DNA from: Bradyrhizobium campsiandrae
Lineage (GTDB): Bacteria; Pseudomonadota; Alphaproteobacteria; Rhizobiales; Xanthobacteraceae
DNA length: 64,000 nt
Direction of reading: 5' to 3'
NCBI RefSeq assembly: GCF_014529705.1
Contig: NZ_JAANIH010000041.1
Coordinates: 1 to 64,000 of the forward strand
Below are positions 8,464-17,093 of the stretch, piece after piece. The notes under the pieces are model-generated. The model saw nothing but the letters and a program-made list of their open reading frames with translations, ran no database searches and had not been told where the DNA came from. The translations under genes were made by a program, and so were the position numbers. Within the stretch, counting starts at the first letter, position 1; every line of letters starts with the position of its first letter.

Positions 8464-9411
8464 ATGTTGAAGACCACCACGCTCGCCGGCGCCGCGATGG
8501 CGCTCGTCCTGACCACTGCGCCGTGCTTTGCCAAGGACCTCAAGTCGATCGGCGTCTCGCTGGGATCGATGGGCAATCCGTTCTTCGTCGCATTGTCGAA
8601 GGGCGCCGAGTTCGAAGCCAAGAAGACCAATCCCAATGTGAAGATCACCACCGTTGGCTTTGAATACGACCTTGGCAAGCAGGTCACCCAGATCGACAAT
8701 TTCATCGCCGCCGGCGTCGACCTGATCCTGCTCAATCCCGGCGATCCCAAGGCGATCGGGCCTGCGATCAAGAAGGCGCAAGCCGCCGGCATCGTCGTCG
8801 TCGCGGTCGACACCGCGGCCGAAGGCGCCGATGCCACCGTCACCACCAACAACGTCCAGGCCGGCGAGATCTCGTGCCAGTACATCGTCGACAAGCTCGG
8901 CGGCAAGGGCGACGTGATCATCGAGAACGGGCCGCAAGTCTCGGCGGTGATCGACCGCGTCACCGGCTGCAAGAACGTCTTCGCGAAGAATGCCGGGATC
9001 AAGGTGCTCTCGAGCGACCAGGACGGCAAGGGCTCGCGCGAAGGCGGCCTCACCGTCGCGCAAGGCTATCTGACCCGCTTCCCCAAGATCGACGCCATCT
9101 TCGCCATCAACGACCCGCAGGCAATCGGCACCGATCTTGCGGCGCGCCAGCAGAACCGCAGCGGCATCATCATCACCGCGGTGGACGGCGCACCCGACAT
9201 CGAGGCCGCGCTGAAGGATCCGCAGTCGCCGCAGATCCAGGCGTCGGCCTCGCAGGATCCGTTCTTCATGGCGCGACGCGCGGTGCAGGTCGGCGTCGGC
9301 ATTCTCAATGGCCAGAAGCCGGCCTCGACCGTCGAACTGCTGCCGTCGAAGCTCGTGACCCGCGACAATATCGGGGATTACAAGGGTTGGACCTCGGACC
9401 GTTCGCAGTAG
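8464..9411 (+). CDS. Periplasmic sugar-binding protein of the ABC transporter (RbsB-like)
   Basis: The 315 residues begin with a Sec signal peptide (MLKTTTLAGAAMALVLTTAPCFA, likely cleaved before KDLKSIGVS). A Peripla_BP_4-type fold follows: GSMGNPFFVALSKGAEFEAKK, QVTQIDNFIAAGVDLILLNPGDP, VDTAAEGADATVTTNN, and a late AINDPQAIGTDLAARQ plus ITAVDGAPDIEAAL. It delivers substrate to the permease. A strong GGGAGGAAG site lies just before the start. It is separated from the permease by the 21-bp repeat array and is probably the last gene of the operon, since a hairpin follows. Confidence 0.92.
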   Translation: MLKTTTLAGAAMALVLTTAPCFAKDLKSIGVSLGSMGNPFFVALSKGAEFEAKKTNPNVKITTVGFEYDLGKQVTQIDNFIAAGVDLILLNPGDPKAIGPAIKKAQAAGIVVVAVDTAAEGADATVTTNNVQAGEISCQYIVDKLGGKGDVIIENGPQVSAVIDRVTGCKNVFAKNAGIKVLSSDQDGKGSREGGLTVAQGYLTRFPKIDAIFAINDPQAIGTDLAARQQNRSGIIITAVDGAPDIEAALKDPQSPQIQASASQDPFFMARRAVQVGVGILNGQKPASTVELLPSKLVTRDNIGDYKGWTSDRSQ

Positions 9412-9429
9412 AACGGGGGTGATTGTGGG

Positions 9430-9460
9430 CGGCGATCCTGTTGCGGGATCGCCGTCCATT
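9430..9460 (+). terminator. Hairpin terminator after the sugar transporter operon
   Basis: CGGCGATCC (9430-9438) pairs with GGATCGCCG (9446-9454) around a 7-base loop and is followed by a T-rich run (TCCATTTATTCT). It sits between two convergent genes and may serve both directions. Confidence 0.6.
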
Positions 9461-10647
9461 TATTCTCGCTCGACCAGCCGCTTCGGCAACGTCAGCAGCA
9501 CCATCGGCACGGCGACTGCAAGAATAGCGACACCGATGGTCCACACGAGCCCGGTCCAGCCCGGCCGCGATAGCGCGTAAATTCCACCGAAGGCGAGCGG
9601 GCCGAGGATGGCCGCGAGGCTGACGAAGCTCGCGACCACGCCCTGCAACTGGCCTTGGCGGTCGCCATCGACGGCCTTGGATTGCAGCGCGCGCAATGCG
9701 GGCGCGCTGATGCCCCCGAACGCGATCAGCGGGATCAGCGCGAAGGCGATCCAGCCTTCTTGCGCGAAGGCGAGGGCGAGGAGAGCGATCGCCTCGCATG
9801 AGATGCCGAGAAGCAGCGTGCCGCGTTCGCCCAGCCGTCCCGTGAGCGGTGCAATGGCGAAAACCTGCACCAGGGCCACCAATGCGCCGAAGATGCCGAG
9901 CGAGATGCCGATATCGGTCGCCGTCCAGTGGAAGCGGTCGGTGACGAACAGCACCCAGACCGTGCTGTAGGTCTGGCCGACGAGACTGACCAGCAAGAAC
10001 ACCAGCAGCAACGGGATCAGGGCGCGAAACGTCAGCGCCCAGCGCAGCGGCGCGAACGGGTTCAGCGTCCGCCATGCGAACGGCTTGTGCCTGGTATGGT
10101 GCGTTTCCGGGAGAACGAAGAGCGCGATCAGCACGTTCACGCTGCTCAGCGCCGCGGCGGCAAGGAACGGCGCGCGCAACGAGATATCGCCGAGCATTCC
10201 GCCGATGACGGGCCCAATGACGAAGCCGGCGCCGAAGCAGGCGTGGAACAGGCCGAAGCGGTGGGCGCGCATCTTCTCCGGCGTGATGTCGGCGATGGCA
10301 GCGGTGATCATCGCGACGCCCGCTGCCGTCAATCCGGCGATGGTGCGGCTGAAGAACAGCAGCCACAGATATGGCGCGAAGGCCATGACCAGATAGTCGA
10401 TGGTCGAGCCGGCCAGTGCGAGCAGCAGAACCGGCCGGCGGCCGAGCCGGTCGGAGAGAACGCCGAGCACCGGCGTGACGATGAATTGCGTGAGCGCGTG
10501 CAGCGCCAGCAGCGCGCCATAGAGCGCAGACACGTTGTCCGTGCCCGCCATGGCGCGCAGCAGATGAGGCAGCGTCGGGAAGATCAGCGCGATGCCTGAT
10601 GCCTCGAGCGCGGCACAGGCGAGGATCGCGACGAGCGGCCGGCTCAT
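9460..10647 (-). CDS. Major facilitator superfamily drug-efflux-like transporter (TetA type)
   Basis: The 395 residues give about twelve hydrophobic segments. Motif A of the drug:H+ antiporters is present (GVLSDRLGRRPVLL), followed by a motif C-like GAGFVIGPVIGG in helix 5. The pattern IFPTLPHLL near the N-terminus and FFSRTIAGLTAAG fit the TetA/TCR group. Such proteins export small hydrophobic compounds, but homology does not prove tetracycline resistance. It starts 20 bases after the stop of the acyltransferase gene on the same strand, so the two may be cotranscribed. Confidence 0.8.
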   Translation of the reverse strand: MSRPLVAILACAALEASGIALIFPTLPHLLRAMAGTDNVSALYGALLALHALTQFIVTPVLGVLSDRLGRRPVLLLALAGSTIDYLVMAFAPYLWLLFFSRTIAGLTAAGVAMITAAIADITPEKMRAHRFGLFHACFGAGFVIGPVIGGMLGDISLRAPFLAAAALSSVNVLIALFVLPETHHTRHKPFAWRTLNPFAPLRWALTFRALIPLLLVFLLVSLVGQTYSTVWVLFVTDRFHWTATDIGISLGIFGALVALVQVFAIAPLTGRLGERGTLLLGISCEAIALLALAFAQEGWIAFALIPLIAFGGISAPALRALQSKAVDGDRQGQLQGVVASFVSLAAILGPLAFGGIYALSRPGWTGLVWTIGVAILAVAVPMVLLTLPKRLVERE

Positions 10648-10667
10648 GGGGGTTCGCGGCCTGTCAG

Positions 10668-11801
10668 TCAGCCGACCGTTTCCGGGAGCACGGACGATGT
10701 CAGGGGCGGCGCCTCCGTCCAGCGGATGGGGTCAGTTTGATCGGAGCCCGTCCATTTGGCATGCGCGGCTTCCACGGCGAGTGCGACGGCCTCGTCATCC
10801 CCAGGCACCAGCGCGGTCAGCAGATCCGGGCGCTGCCGCTCTGCGATCGCGAGATAGGGATCGTTGGGGATGGGGTGCCAGAGCCAATAGGCTGCGGGCT
10901 GCTCTGCCGTAAAGCCATCGACGCGGCTCGCGATGTCTTGCGTGAATTCGCGCGCCGCGGCCTCGACCGGCATCCATGTCCGGTAGGCGATCGGATCAAG
11001 GATGTTCATCGAAAAGCCGGCCGCGTCGCGGCGCGACGCAAAGCCGGGCAGAACCAGCGTACCCGTCCGCGCATAGCGCGCAGGTCCAGGTGGATAGCGG
11101 AAATCAGAATCGTGGGTCTTGACGGTGATCCCGGCATATTTGGCGCTGGGATAGACGTCGACGACCATGAAGACAACGCCGTTGTTCCGAAGCACCCGCG
11201 AGATCTCGGCGCCGGTGTTGCGTCGTGCAAACGCGATCGGGGTGGCCGCAGTCGCACTCCGGCCGGCATAGATCCAGCGTTCGGTCGGTGTCGGCTGGCG
11301 GCCGATTGAATAGACGAAGCCGACGTCGAAGCCGCGGTCTTTGAGATGGGCTGCGAACAATTCGAGGCTGCCGATGTGAGGCACTGCAATGATGCAGCCA
11401 TTGTGCGATTGTGAAAGCGCCCGTCTGAGCCGGGCAACAGCCTTGTTCGGAAGTCTCGCTTCGAGCCTCATGGCCCTGTCGCGATCCTGCTGAAGGTTGG
11501 CAAGGTCGAACAGGACGGTGACCCAGGCGGCCAATCCATCGATCACCTGATCTGATGTTGCCGTGGCGCGGCGAATGATGCTCTGGCGCAGGAACATGTT
11601 GGCGGACATCGCGCTCGGCAGGCTCGCGATCAGGCTTGCGATCTCGCGCGCAACCTCGATCTGGCGCGCGACCGGGACGAGGGGGGCCAGATGGTCGACG
11701 AGGTTCACGACGGCGGTCTGGATGTCTCCGTGCTCGCGGGCAAAGGGGCGCGGATTCGCCTCGCGCGGTTCGGTGCCTGCTGCTGTGTCCCGGAACGTCA
11801 C
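10668..11801 (-). CDS. LpxL/HtrB-like acyltransferase family protein
   Basis: With the GTG at 11801 as start the protein has 377 residues. The frame stays open to 12062, but the extra 87 codons read as low-information sequence and run into the gmd upstream region. The acyltransferase signature H-x4-E is present as PHIGSLE (His142, Glu147), followed by GFDVGFVYSIGR and NNGVVFMVVDVYPSAKYAG. These match the lysophospholipid acyltransferase superfamily that acylates lipid A or glycolipids at the inner membrane. It is divergent from the GDP-fucose genes, which also suggests an envelope role. The acceptor is unknown and the start is moderately certain. Confidence 0.65.
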   Translation of the reverse strand: MTFRDTAAGTEPREANPRPFAREHGDIQTAVVNLVDHLAPLVPVARQIEVAREIASLIASLPSAMSANMFLRQSIIRRATATSDQVIDGLAAWVTVLFDLANLQQDRDRAMRLEARLPNKAVARLRRALSQSHNGCIIAVPHIGSLELFAAHLKDRGFDVGFVYSIGRQPTPTERWIYAGRSATAATPIAFARRNTGAEISRVLRNNGVVFMVVDVYPSAKYAGITVKTHDSDFRYPPGPARYARTGTLVLPGFASRRDAAGFSMNILDPIAYRTWMPVEAAAREFTQDIASRVDGFTAEQPAAYWLWHPIPNDPYLAIAERQRPDLLTALVPGDDEAVALAVEAAHAKWTGSDQTDPIRWTEAPPLTSSVLPETVG

Positions 11802-12039
11802 TTGAACCCCAAACCCGCCAGATATTGCCGGAAAATCACACCACACAAGTGTTACCAGCCTCTCAAGACGTCGCTTCGGCCGTTGACGGCCGCCTTGATT
11901 TCGCAACCGGAATCCTCGGAAAAAGAACGGTTTAGCGCCAGAGTGGGTTGACCCCGGCGAACGATATGGCAGAGAAGGACAGGTTTTGGCTGGAGCTGGA
12001 AGCCGGCCCACTCGGGCGCCCTTGGGAGCATTTGCGGAT

Positions 12040-13110
12040 ATGGCTGAGCGTGTTGCTCTCATTACCGGTGTGACGGGTCAGGACGGCGCCTATCTCGCCG
12101 AACATCTGCTGTCGCTCGGCTATGTCGTGCACGGCATCAAGCGGCGCTCGTCCTCGTTCAACACCGCGCGCGTCGATCATCTCTACCAGGACCCGCATGT
12201 CGGCAACGTGCCGTTCCTGATGCACTATGGCGACATGACTGACTCGACTAACCTGATCCGCCTGGTGCAGCAGATCCGCCCCACGGAGATCTACAATCTT
12301 GCGGCGCAGAGCCACGTCGCCGTCAGCTTCGAAAGCCCGGAATACACCGCCAATGCTGACGCCATCGGCGTGCTGCGGCTTCTGGAGGCGATCCGCATCC
12401 TCGGCATGGAGAAGGAGACGCGGTTCTACCAGGCCTCGACGTCCGAGCTCTATGGCCTCGTGCAGGAGATCCCGCAGAAGGAGACGACGCCGTTCTATCC
12501 GCGCTCGCCTTACGGTGTCGCCAAGCTCTATGGCTACTGGATCACGGTGAACTACCGCGAAGCCTATGGCATGTTTGCCAGTAACGGCATCCTGTTCAAC
12601 CATGAGAGCCCGGTCCGCGGCGAGACCTTCGTCACCCGCAAGATCACGCGCGGCGTGGCGCGGATCGAGGTCGGGCTGGAGGAGACGCTCTATCTCGGCA
12701 ATCTCGAGGCCAAGCGCGACTGGGGCCACGCGCGGGATTACGTCGAGGGCATGCACCTGATCCTGCAGGCCGACAAGGCGGACGATTTCGTGCTCGCCAC
12801 CGGCGAGACGCGCTCGGTGCGCGAGCTGGTCGAGCTGTCCTTTGCCCATGTCGGCCGCCGCATCGAATGGCGGGGGAAGGGCATCGATGAGACCGGCATT
12901 GACGCAAAGAGCGGCAAGACGGTCGTGAAGATCGATCCGACCTATTTCCGTCCGACCGAGGTCGACCTCCTGATCGGCGATGCCAGCAAGGCGCAGAAGG
13001 TGCTGGGCTGGAAGCCGAAGCGGAGCTTCGCCCAGCTCGTCGAGGAGATGATGGCGAGCGATCTGGCTGAGGCCAAGCGGGACAGCGCGAATGGCAAGCG
13101 TACCGTTTGA
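12040..13110 (+). CDS. gmd: GDP-mannose 4,6-dehydratase
   Basis: From the ATG at 12040, placed 10 bases after GGGAG, the protein is 356 residues: MAERVALITGVTGQDGAYLA. The Rossmann motif G-x-x-G-x-x-G lies at 9-15. Further signatures are IKRRSSSFNTARVDHLY, STSELYG, the catalytic Y-x3-K in SPYGVAKLYGYW, FNHESPVRGETFVTRKI and the RPTEVDLLIGDASKA tail. It converts GDP-D-mannose to GDP-4-keto-6-deoxy-mannose. The next gene overlaps its 3' end by 20 bases and finishes GDP-L-fucose synthesis, so the pair is an operon feeding fucosylated surface polysaccharide. An earlier in-frame TTG exists but lacks a good ribosome site. Confidence 0.95.
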   Translation: MAERVALITGVTGQDGAYLAEHLLSLGYVVHGIKRRSSSFNTARVDHLYQDPHVGNVPFLMHYGDMTDSTNLIRLVQQIRPTEIYNLAAQSHVAVSFESPEYTANADAIGVLRLLEAIRILGMEKETRFYQASTSELYGLVQEIPQKETTPFYPRSPYGVAKLYGYWITVNYREAYGMFASNGILFNHESPVRGETFVTRKITRGVARIEVGLEETLYLGNLEAKRDWGHARDYVEGMHLILQADKADDFVLATGETRSVRELVELSFAHVGRRIEWRGKGIDETGIDAKSGKTVVKIDPTYFRPTEVDLLIGDASKAQKVLGWKPKRSFAQLVEEMMASDLAEAKRDSANGKRTV

Positions 13111-14050
13111 GCTCAGCGGCAAAAGCGTCTACGTCGCCGGCCATCGCGGCATGGTCGGCAGCGCGCTTCTGCGCCGGCTGGCGCGGGAGGACGTGAATCT
13201 CGTCACCGTCGACAGGCGCGAGGTCGATCTCTGCAACCAGGCCCAAGTGTTCGCCTGGTTCGCGCAAGTGCGGCCGCAGGTGGTGTTCCTCGCCGCAGCC
13301 AAGGTCGGCGGCATCGTCGCCAACGATACGCTGCGCGCCGAATTCATCTACGACAACATCGCGATCGCCGCGAACGTGATCCACGCCGCGCATGTGAACG
13401 GCGCCGAGAAGCTGATGTTCCTTGGCTCGTCCTGCATCTATCCAAAGCTGGCGGCGCAGCCTTTGCGTGAGGATGCGGTCCTCACCGGTCCGCTGGAGCC
13501 GACCAACGAGCCCTATGCGATTGCCAAGATCGCCGGCATCAAGATGGCGGAAGCCTATCGCAGCCAGTATGGCAGCGACTTCATCAGCGTGATGCCGACC
13601 AATCTCTACGGCCCCGGCGACAATTATCACCCCGAATTGAGCCACGTCGTTGCGGCCCTGATCCGGCGCTTTCACGAGGCGAAACTGGCGGGCGCCAGGA
13701 GCGTCGCGGTCTGGGGCACGGGGACGCCACGGCGCGAGTTCCTCTATGTCGACGACATGGCGGATGCCTGCGTGCACCTGATGAAGACCTATTCGGGCAG
13801 CGAGCTGATCAACATCGGCACCGGCGAGGACATCGCCATCGCCGAGTTCGCCCGCGTGGTCGCCGAGATCGTCGGTTACAGCGGCGAGATCAGTTTCGAC
13901 ACCTCGCGCCCCGATGGCACCCCGCGCAAGCTGCTCAATGTCACGAGGCTTTCAAAGCTCGGCTGGCGCGCGACGACCTCGCTTCACGACGGCTTGAAGC
14001 GCGCCTACGAGGCGTATCAAGCGAGCCTGCTGGTTCCGGCGCAGCCATAG
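13091..14050 (+). CDS. fcl: GDP-L-fucose synthase
   Basis: The 319 residues show the extended SDR epimerase/reductase pattern: GHRGMVGSALLRRL (NADPH site), AAAKVGGIVAN, FLGSSCIYPK, the catalytic Y-x3-K in EPYAIAKIAGIKMAEAYR, MPTNLYGPGDNYH, and VWGTGTPRREFLYVDDMADAC. It carries out the 3,5-epimerisation and 4-reduction of the Gmd product. It overlaps gmd by 20 bases. In rhizobia a related protein (NolK) supplies fucose for Nod factors, but without nod genes nearby a lipopolysaccharide role is the simpler reading. Confidence 0.94.
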   Translation: MASVPFELSGKSVYVAGHRGMVGSALLRRLAREDVNLVTVDRREVDLCNQAQVFAWFAQVRPQVVFLAAAKVGGIVANDTLRAEFIYDNIAIAANVIHAAHVNGAEKLMFLGSSCIYPKLAAQPLREDAVLTGPLEPTNEPYAIAKIAGIKMAEAYRSQYGSDFISVMPTNLYGPGDNYHPELSHVVAALIRRFHEAKLAGARSVAVWGTGTPRREFLYVDDMADACVHLMKTYSGSELINIGTGEDIAIAEFARVVAEIVGYSGEISFDTSRPDGTPRKLLNVTRLSKLGWRATTSLHDGLKRAYEAYQASLLVPAQP

Positions 14051-14113
14051 GAACCATCGCCGCAAGCACGAGTTGGCCGCTGGGGCAGGACGACATGCCA
14101 CACGAGGCCCTCA

Positions 14114-14566
14114 GTGCAAGACATCGTGCGCGTGCGCTCGACAGCGCAGATCGCAGGCCATCCCATTCACCCGATGCTGGTACCGGTCCCGATCGTGTGC
14201 TTCGTCGGCGCGCTGCTGACCGACATCACCTATCTGGTTTCCGCCGAGATCATGTGGGCCGATTTCTCGGCCTGGCTTCTGGTCGTCGGCGTCATTTTCG
14301 GCGTGCTGGCGGCGATCGCCGGCCTGACCGATTTTCTCGGCAATCGTCTGGTGCGCGCGCAGACGCCCGCCTGGCCGCATCTGATTGGCAACGCCATCGC
14401 ACTGATCCTCGCAATCATCAACGCGCTCATTCACACGCGTGATGCCTGGACTTCGGTGTGGCCGTGGGGGCTCGTGCTTTCGCTGCTCACCGTGCTGATC
14501 CTGCCTGTGACCGGCTGGCTCGGCTGGGCCATGGTGTACCGCCACGGCGTAGGAGTTGCGCGATGA
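14114..14566 (+). CDS. DUF2231 family membrane protein
   Basis: The 150-residue protein opens with the DUF2231 signature AGHPIHPMLVPVPIVCFVGAL and has four hydrophobic stretches (about 22-42, 52-75, 90-108, 117-142). The start is a GTG. The family's biochemical function is unknown to me. Its stop codon overlaps the ATG of the following quinoprotein-like lipoprotein (ATGA), and in many bacteria DUF2231 proteins neighbour sorbosone-dehydrogenase-like proteins, so it may act as a membrane partner of that enzyme. Confidence 0.85.
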   Translation: MQDIVRVRSTAQIAGHPIHPMLVPVPIVCFVGALLTDITYLVSAEIMWADFSAWLLVVGVIFGVLAAIAGLTDFLGNRLVRAQTPAWPHLIGNAIALILAIINALIHTRDAWTSVWPWGLVLSLLTVLILPVTGWLGWAMVYRHGVGVAR

Positions 14567-15900
14567 TGTCTTTCATCTCACGTGCGCTGCTATGCGCTTC
14601 GCTCCTTGCTCTTCTCGCCGGCTGCAACGACGGCAGCGGCGATCCGAAGGCGCAAATTGGCGCCAACCCCGTCTTGCCCGAGATCCAGCAATATCTGCTG
14701 CCGCCGATGCACATCGCCCGCATTATCGGCTGGAAGAAGGATGAGACGCCTGATGTCGCGCAGGGCTTGCAGGCCAAGGCCTTCGCGACCGGCCTGCAGC
14801 ATCCGCGCTCGCTCTACGTGCTGCCCAATGGCGACGTGCTGGTGGTGGAATCCAAGGCGCCGAAGGCCGCCGCGATCAAGCGGCCCAAGGAGATCGTGAT
14901 GGGCTACGTCGAGTCCTGGGCGACCTCCGGCGGCGATCCCGGCGAGAGCAACCGAATCACGCTGCTGCGCGACACCAACGGCGATGGTGTGCCTGACACG
15001 CAGAGCGTCTTCCTCGACCATCTCAACTCCCCGTTCGGCGTCGCCCTCGTCGGCAACGATTTCTATGTCGCCAATACCGACGCGATCGTGAGATATCCCT
15101 ATAGCGAAGGCGACACCAAGATCACCAAGCCGGGCACGGTGCTGACGCCGTTGCCGGGCGGCCCGATCGACCACCACTGGACCAAGAGCCTGGTCGCGAG
15201 CCCCGACGGTTCGAAGCTCTATGTCGGCGTCGGCTCCAACAGCAACATCACCGAGAACGGAATGGAGGCCGAGCACAACAGGGCCGACATCCTCGAGGTC
15301 GATCGCGCCAGCGGCCGCTGGCGGATCTTTGCCAGCGGCCTGCGCAATCCCAACGGTCTCAGCTTCGAGCCGCAGACCGGCGCGCTGTGGACCGTGGTGA
15401 ACGAGCGCGACGAGCTTGGCCCTGATCTGGTGCCTGACTACATGACCTCGGTGAAGGACGGCGCCTTCTATGGCTGGCCCTACAGCTATTACGGCCAGCA
15501 CGTCGATCCCCGCGTCAAGCCGCAGCGGCCGGATCTGGTGGAAAAGGCCATCGTGCCCGACTATGCGCTGAGCTCGCATGTCGCGCCGCTCGGGCTTGCC
15601 TTCTCCGCCGGCAGCAGCCTGCCGGATGCTTATCGCCATGGCGCCTTCGTCGGCGAGCACGGCAGCTGGAACCGGCAGGTGCTGAATGGCTACAAGGTCG
15701 TGTATGTGCCTTTCTCGGACGGTAGGCCGAGCGGGCCGGCGCAGGACGTCGTCACCGGTTTCCTCACCAGCGACAACCAGGCGCGTGGCCGCCCGGTCGG
15801 CGTTGCCATCGACAAGTCAGGCGCGCTGCTGGTCGCCGACGACAGCGGCAACACGGTGTGGCGGGTGACGGCGGCGCATCCGCAAGTGACGCAGCGATAG
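14563..15900 (+). CDS. L-sorbosone dehydrogenase-like (PQQ-type propeller) lipoprotein
   Basis: The ATG at 14563 follows AGGAG and gives 445 residues with a lipoprotein signal: MMSFISRALLCASLLALLAGC, lipobox LLAGC. The mature part is a beta-propeller of the sorbosone/glucose dehydrogenase type: LQHPRSLYVLPNGDVLVVES, HLNSPFGVALVGNDFYVANTD, GLRNPNGLSFEPQTGALWTVVNERDELG, DGAFYGWPYSYYGQHVDPR and FVGEHGSWNRQVLNGYKVV. Members are thought to bind PQQ and oxidise aldoses or related compounds. It overlaps the DUF2231 gene by four bases, so the two are coupled. Substrate is unknown; it adds a second quinoprotein-type enzyme to this window besides gcd. Confidence 0.82.
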   Translation: MMSFISRALLCASLLALLAGCNDGSGDPKAQIGANPVLPEIQQYLLPPMHIARIIGWKKDETPDVAQGLQAKAFATGLQHPRSLYVLPNGDVLVVESKAPKAAAIKRPKEIVMGYVESWATSGGDPGESNRITLLRDTNGDGVPDTQSVFLDHLNSPFGVALVGNDFYVANTDAIVRYPYSEGDTKITKPGTVLTPLPGGPIDHHWTKSLVASPDGSKLYVGVGSNSNITENGMEAEHNRADILEVDRASGRWRIFASGLRNPNGLSFEPQTGALWTVVNERDELGPDLVPDYMTSVKDGAFYGWPYSYYGQHVDPRVKPQRPDLVEKAIVPDYALSSHVAPLGLAFSAGSSLPDAYRHGAFVGEHGSWNRQVLNGYKVVYVPFSDGRPSGPAQDVVTGFLTSDNQARGRPVGVAIDKSGALLVADDSGNTVWRVTAAHPQVTQR

Positions 15901-15948
15901 GCAAGCCGCGCAGCGACAAGTATGCCGCGCAACAATAGGAGAGGGATG

Positions 15949-16152
15949 ATGGGCCTTGCCCAATACGCGATCGTACCGGTGCAGGACGAATGGGGTGTGC
16001 TGCACGACGGCAACGTCAAGAGCAGATACGCCACGAAGGAAGCCGCCTTCGAGTCGGCGGTGGCCGCAGCATCGCTGGCGCTACGTGAGGGCCACGAAGT
16101 CCATGTCAGCGTGCCCGGCCGCGAGGCGGGCGAAAACGCGCTCGGAATCTAG
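15949..16152 (+). CDS. Small conserved hypothetical protein
   Basis: About 67 residues, MGLAQYAIVPVQDEWGVLHDG..., with alternating strand-helix character and no signal peptide. The start is one of two adjacent ATGs (15946, 15949) right after AGGAGAGGG; an ATG at 15922 is less likely because it lacks that site. The text (YAIVPVQDEWGVLHDGNVKSRYATKEAAFESAVAAA) resembles small DUF2188-like proteins in which a lysine- or arginine-rich strand precedes an alanine-rich helix. Function not recognised. It is convergent with the NAD-kinase-like gene, five bases away. Confidence 0.6.
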   Translation: MGLAQYAIVPVQDEWGVLHDGNVKSRYATKEAAFESAVAAASLALREGHEVHVSVPGREAGENALGI

Positions 16153-16157
16153 CTGCT

Positions 16158-17093
16158 TCACACGATCAGCCGGCCGCGCCGCCTGGCGATTCCGATCGTG
16201 ACCTCGGCGCCCGCATTGAAATCGAGGCGATCGGCTTCGACGCCGTCGCTGAAGATCACGCCGTTCTCCGCCATCAACGAACGGACGCGCAATTGTTGGT
16301 CGGATGCGACTCTGCCGCAGACGAGGTTGGTCTGCGAGGAGCGGCTCGGGAAGGGCTCGCGCACGGCGAAACGCAACTCTGCTGCGTCCCAGGGCAGGGT
16401 GTCGTAACCGCCCGGCAGGGACGGCTGGCCAAAGCTGCCGGCAATCGCCAGCGAGCCGGTGACGATGCTCTTGAACCAGGCGGTTGATCCGAGCCCGGTT
16501 GAGACGATCAGCCCGCTCGAGGATTGCCGCTCGGCCGTCCCGCCGCAGGCAATCTCGTAGATCGCCGAAACATGCGTGCGTGCCCCGACGAAGAGGTCGT
16601 TCACGGCATGCAGCACCTGGCCGTCGCTGAGCCGCGCTTCCGCCATCGTCACGGCCTGGCTGTCACGCTTGTCGGCGGCCACATCAGGCAGCAGCTTTGC
16701 AAGATCGCGCGGCGCGAAGGGAAGCAGGATGCCGTCATAGCGCGCGGGATCAGGGTTGAGGCCGATCAGCGGATGGCCGTCGAGATATTTCATCGTGTTG
16801 GCGACGACGCCGTCCTGTCCTAACGCGACGACGATGTCGTCGGGCGCGAAGATGAAGTTCGGCAGGAAGGCGCGCTCGATCACCTGATACCGCCCCCATT
16901 GCTCCAGCACTTCAACCGTCGTGCGCCGCTGCGCCTGATAGACCTCGTGCTCCCTTTCATAGTCGGAGAAATCGGCGCCGAGATGCTCGACATAGAAGCG
17001 TGCCTGCGCCGCCGTCAGGTAACGCGCGACCAGCTCCTCCAGCCTGGTCTTGCGCGTCACCAGCACGATCTTGCGGTCATTGCCGGCGGGCAT
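16158..17093 (-). CDS. NAD-kinase-fold protein (diverged)
   Basis: The 311 residues carry the ATP-NAD kinase pattern in altered form. The usual GGDGT loop is GQDGVVAN (92-99, Gln93 replacing Gly). NPDPARYDG follows, then AVNDLFVG (163-170, with the conserved Asn-Asp), SSGLIVSTGLGSTAW (192-206) and a late FSDGVEADRLDFNAGAEVTIGIA. An unusually long N-terminal region with YLTAAQARFYVEHLGADFSDYEREHEVY precedes the fold. It overlaps the upstream SPFH gene by 17 bases, so it is the second gene of an operon. A core nadK is expected elsewhere in such genomes. It may be a variant NAD(H) kinase or a nucleotide sensor. Confidence 0.72.
   Translation of the reverse strand: MPAGNDRKIVLVTRKTRLEELVARYLTAAQARFYVEHLGADFSDYEREHEVYQAQRRTTVEVLEQWGRYQVIERAFLPNFIFAPDDIVVALGQDGVVANTMKYLDGHPLIGLNPDPARYDGILLPFAPRDLAKLLPDVAADKRDSQAVTMAEARLSDGQVLHAVNDLFVGARTHVSAIYEIACGGTAERQSSSGLIVSTGLGSTAWFKSIVTGSLAIAGSFGQPSLPGGYDTLPWDAAELRFAVREPFPSRSSQTNLVCGRVASDQQLRVRSLMAENGVIFSDGVEADRLDFNAGAEVTIGIARRRGRLIV

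Noticed and set aside
8174..8464. A minus-strand frame with repeated SGGASLG
   Set aside because: It only reads the 21-bp repeats in antisense; no start context and no family.
9460..10647. Specific tetracycline resistance determinant
   Set aside because: Only family-level motifs are visible; many TetA-like pumps are not resistance genes.
13091..14050. Nod factor fucosylation gene nolK
   Set aside because: No nod genes or nod boxes are seen nearby; the gmd-fcl pair fits general surface polysaccharide synthesis.
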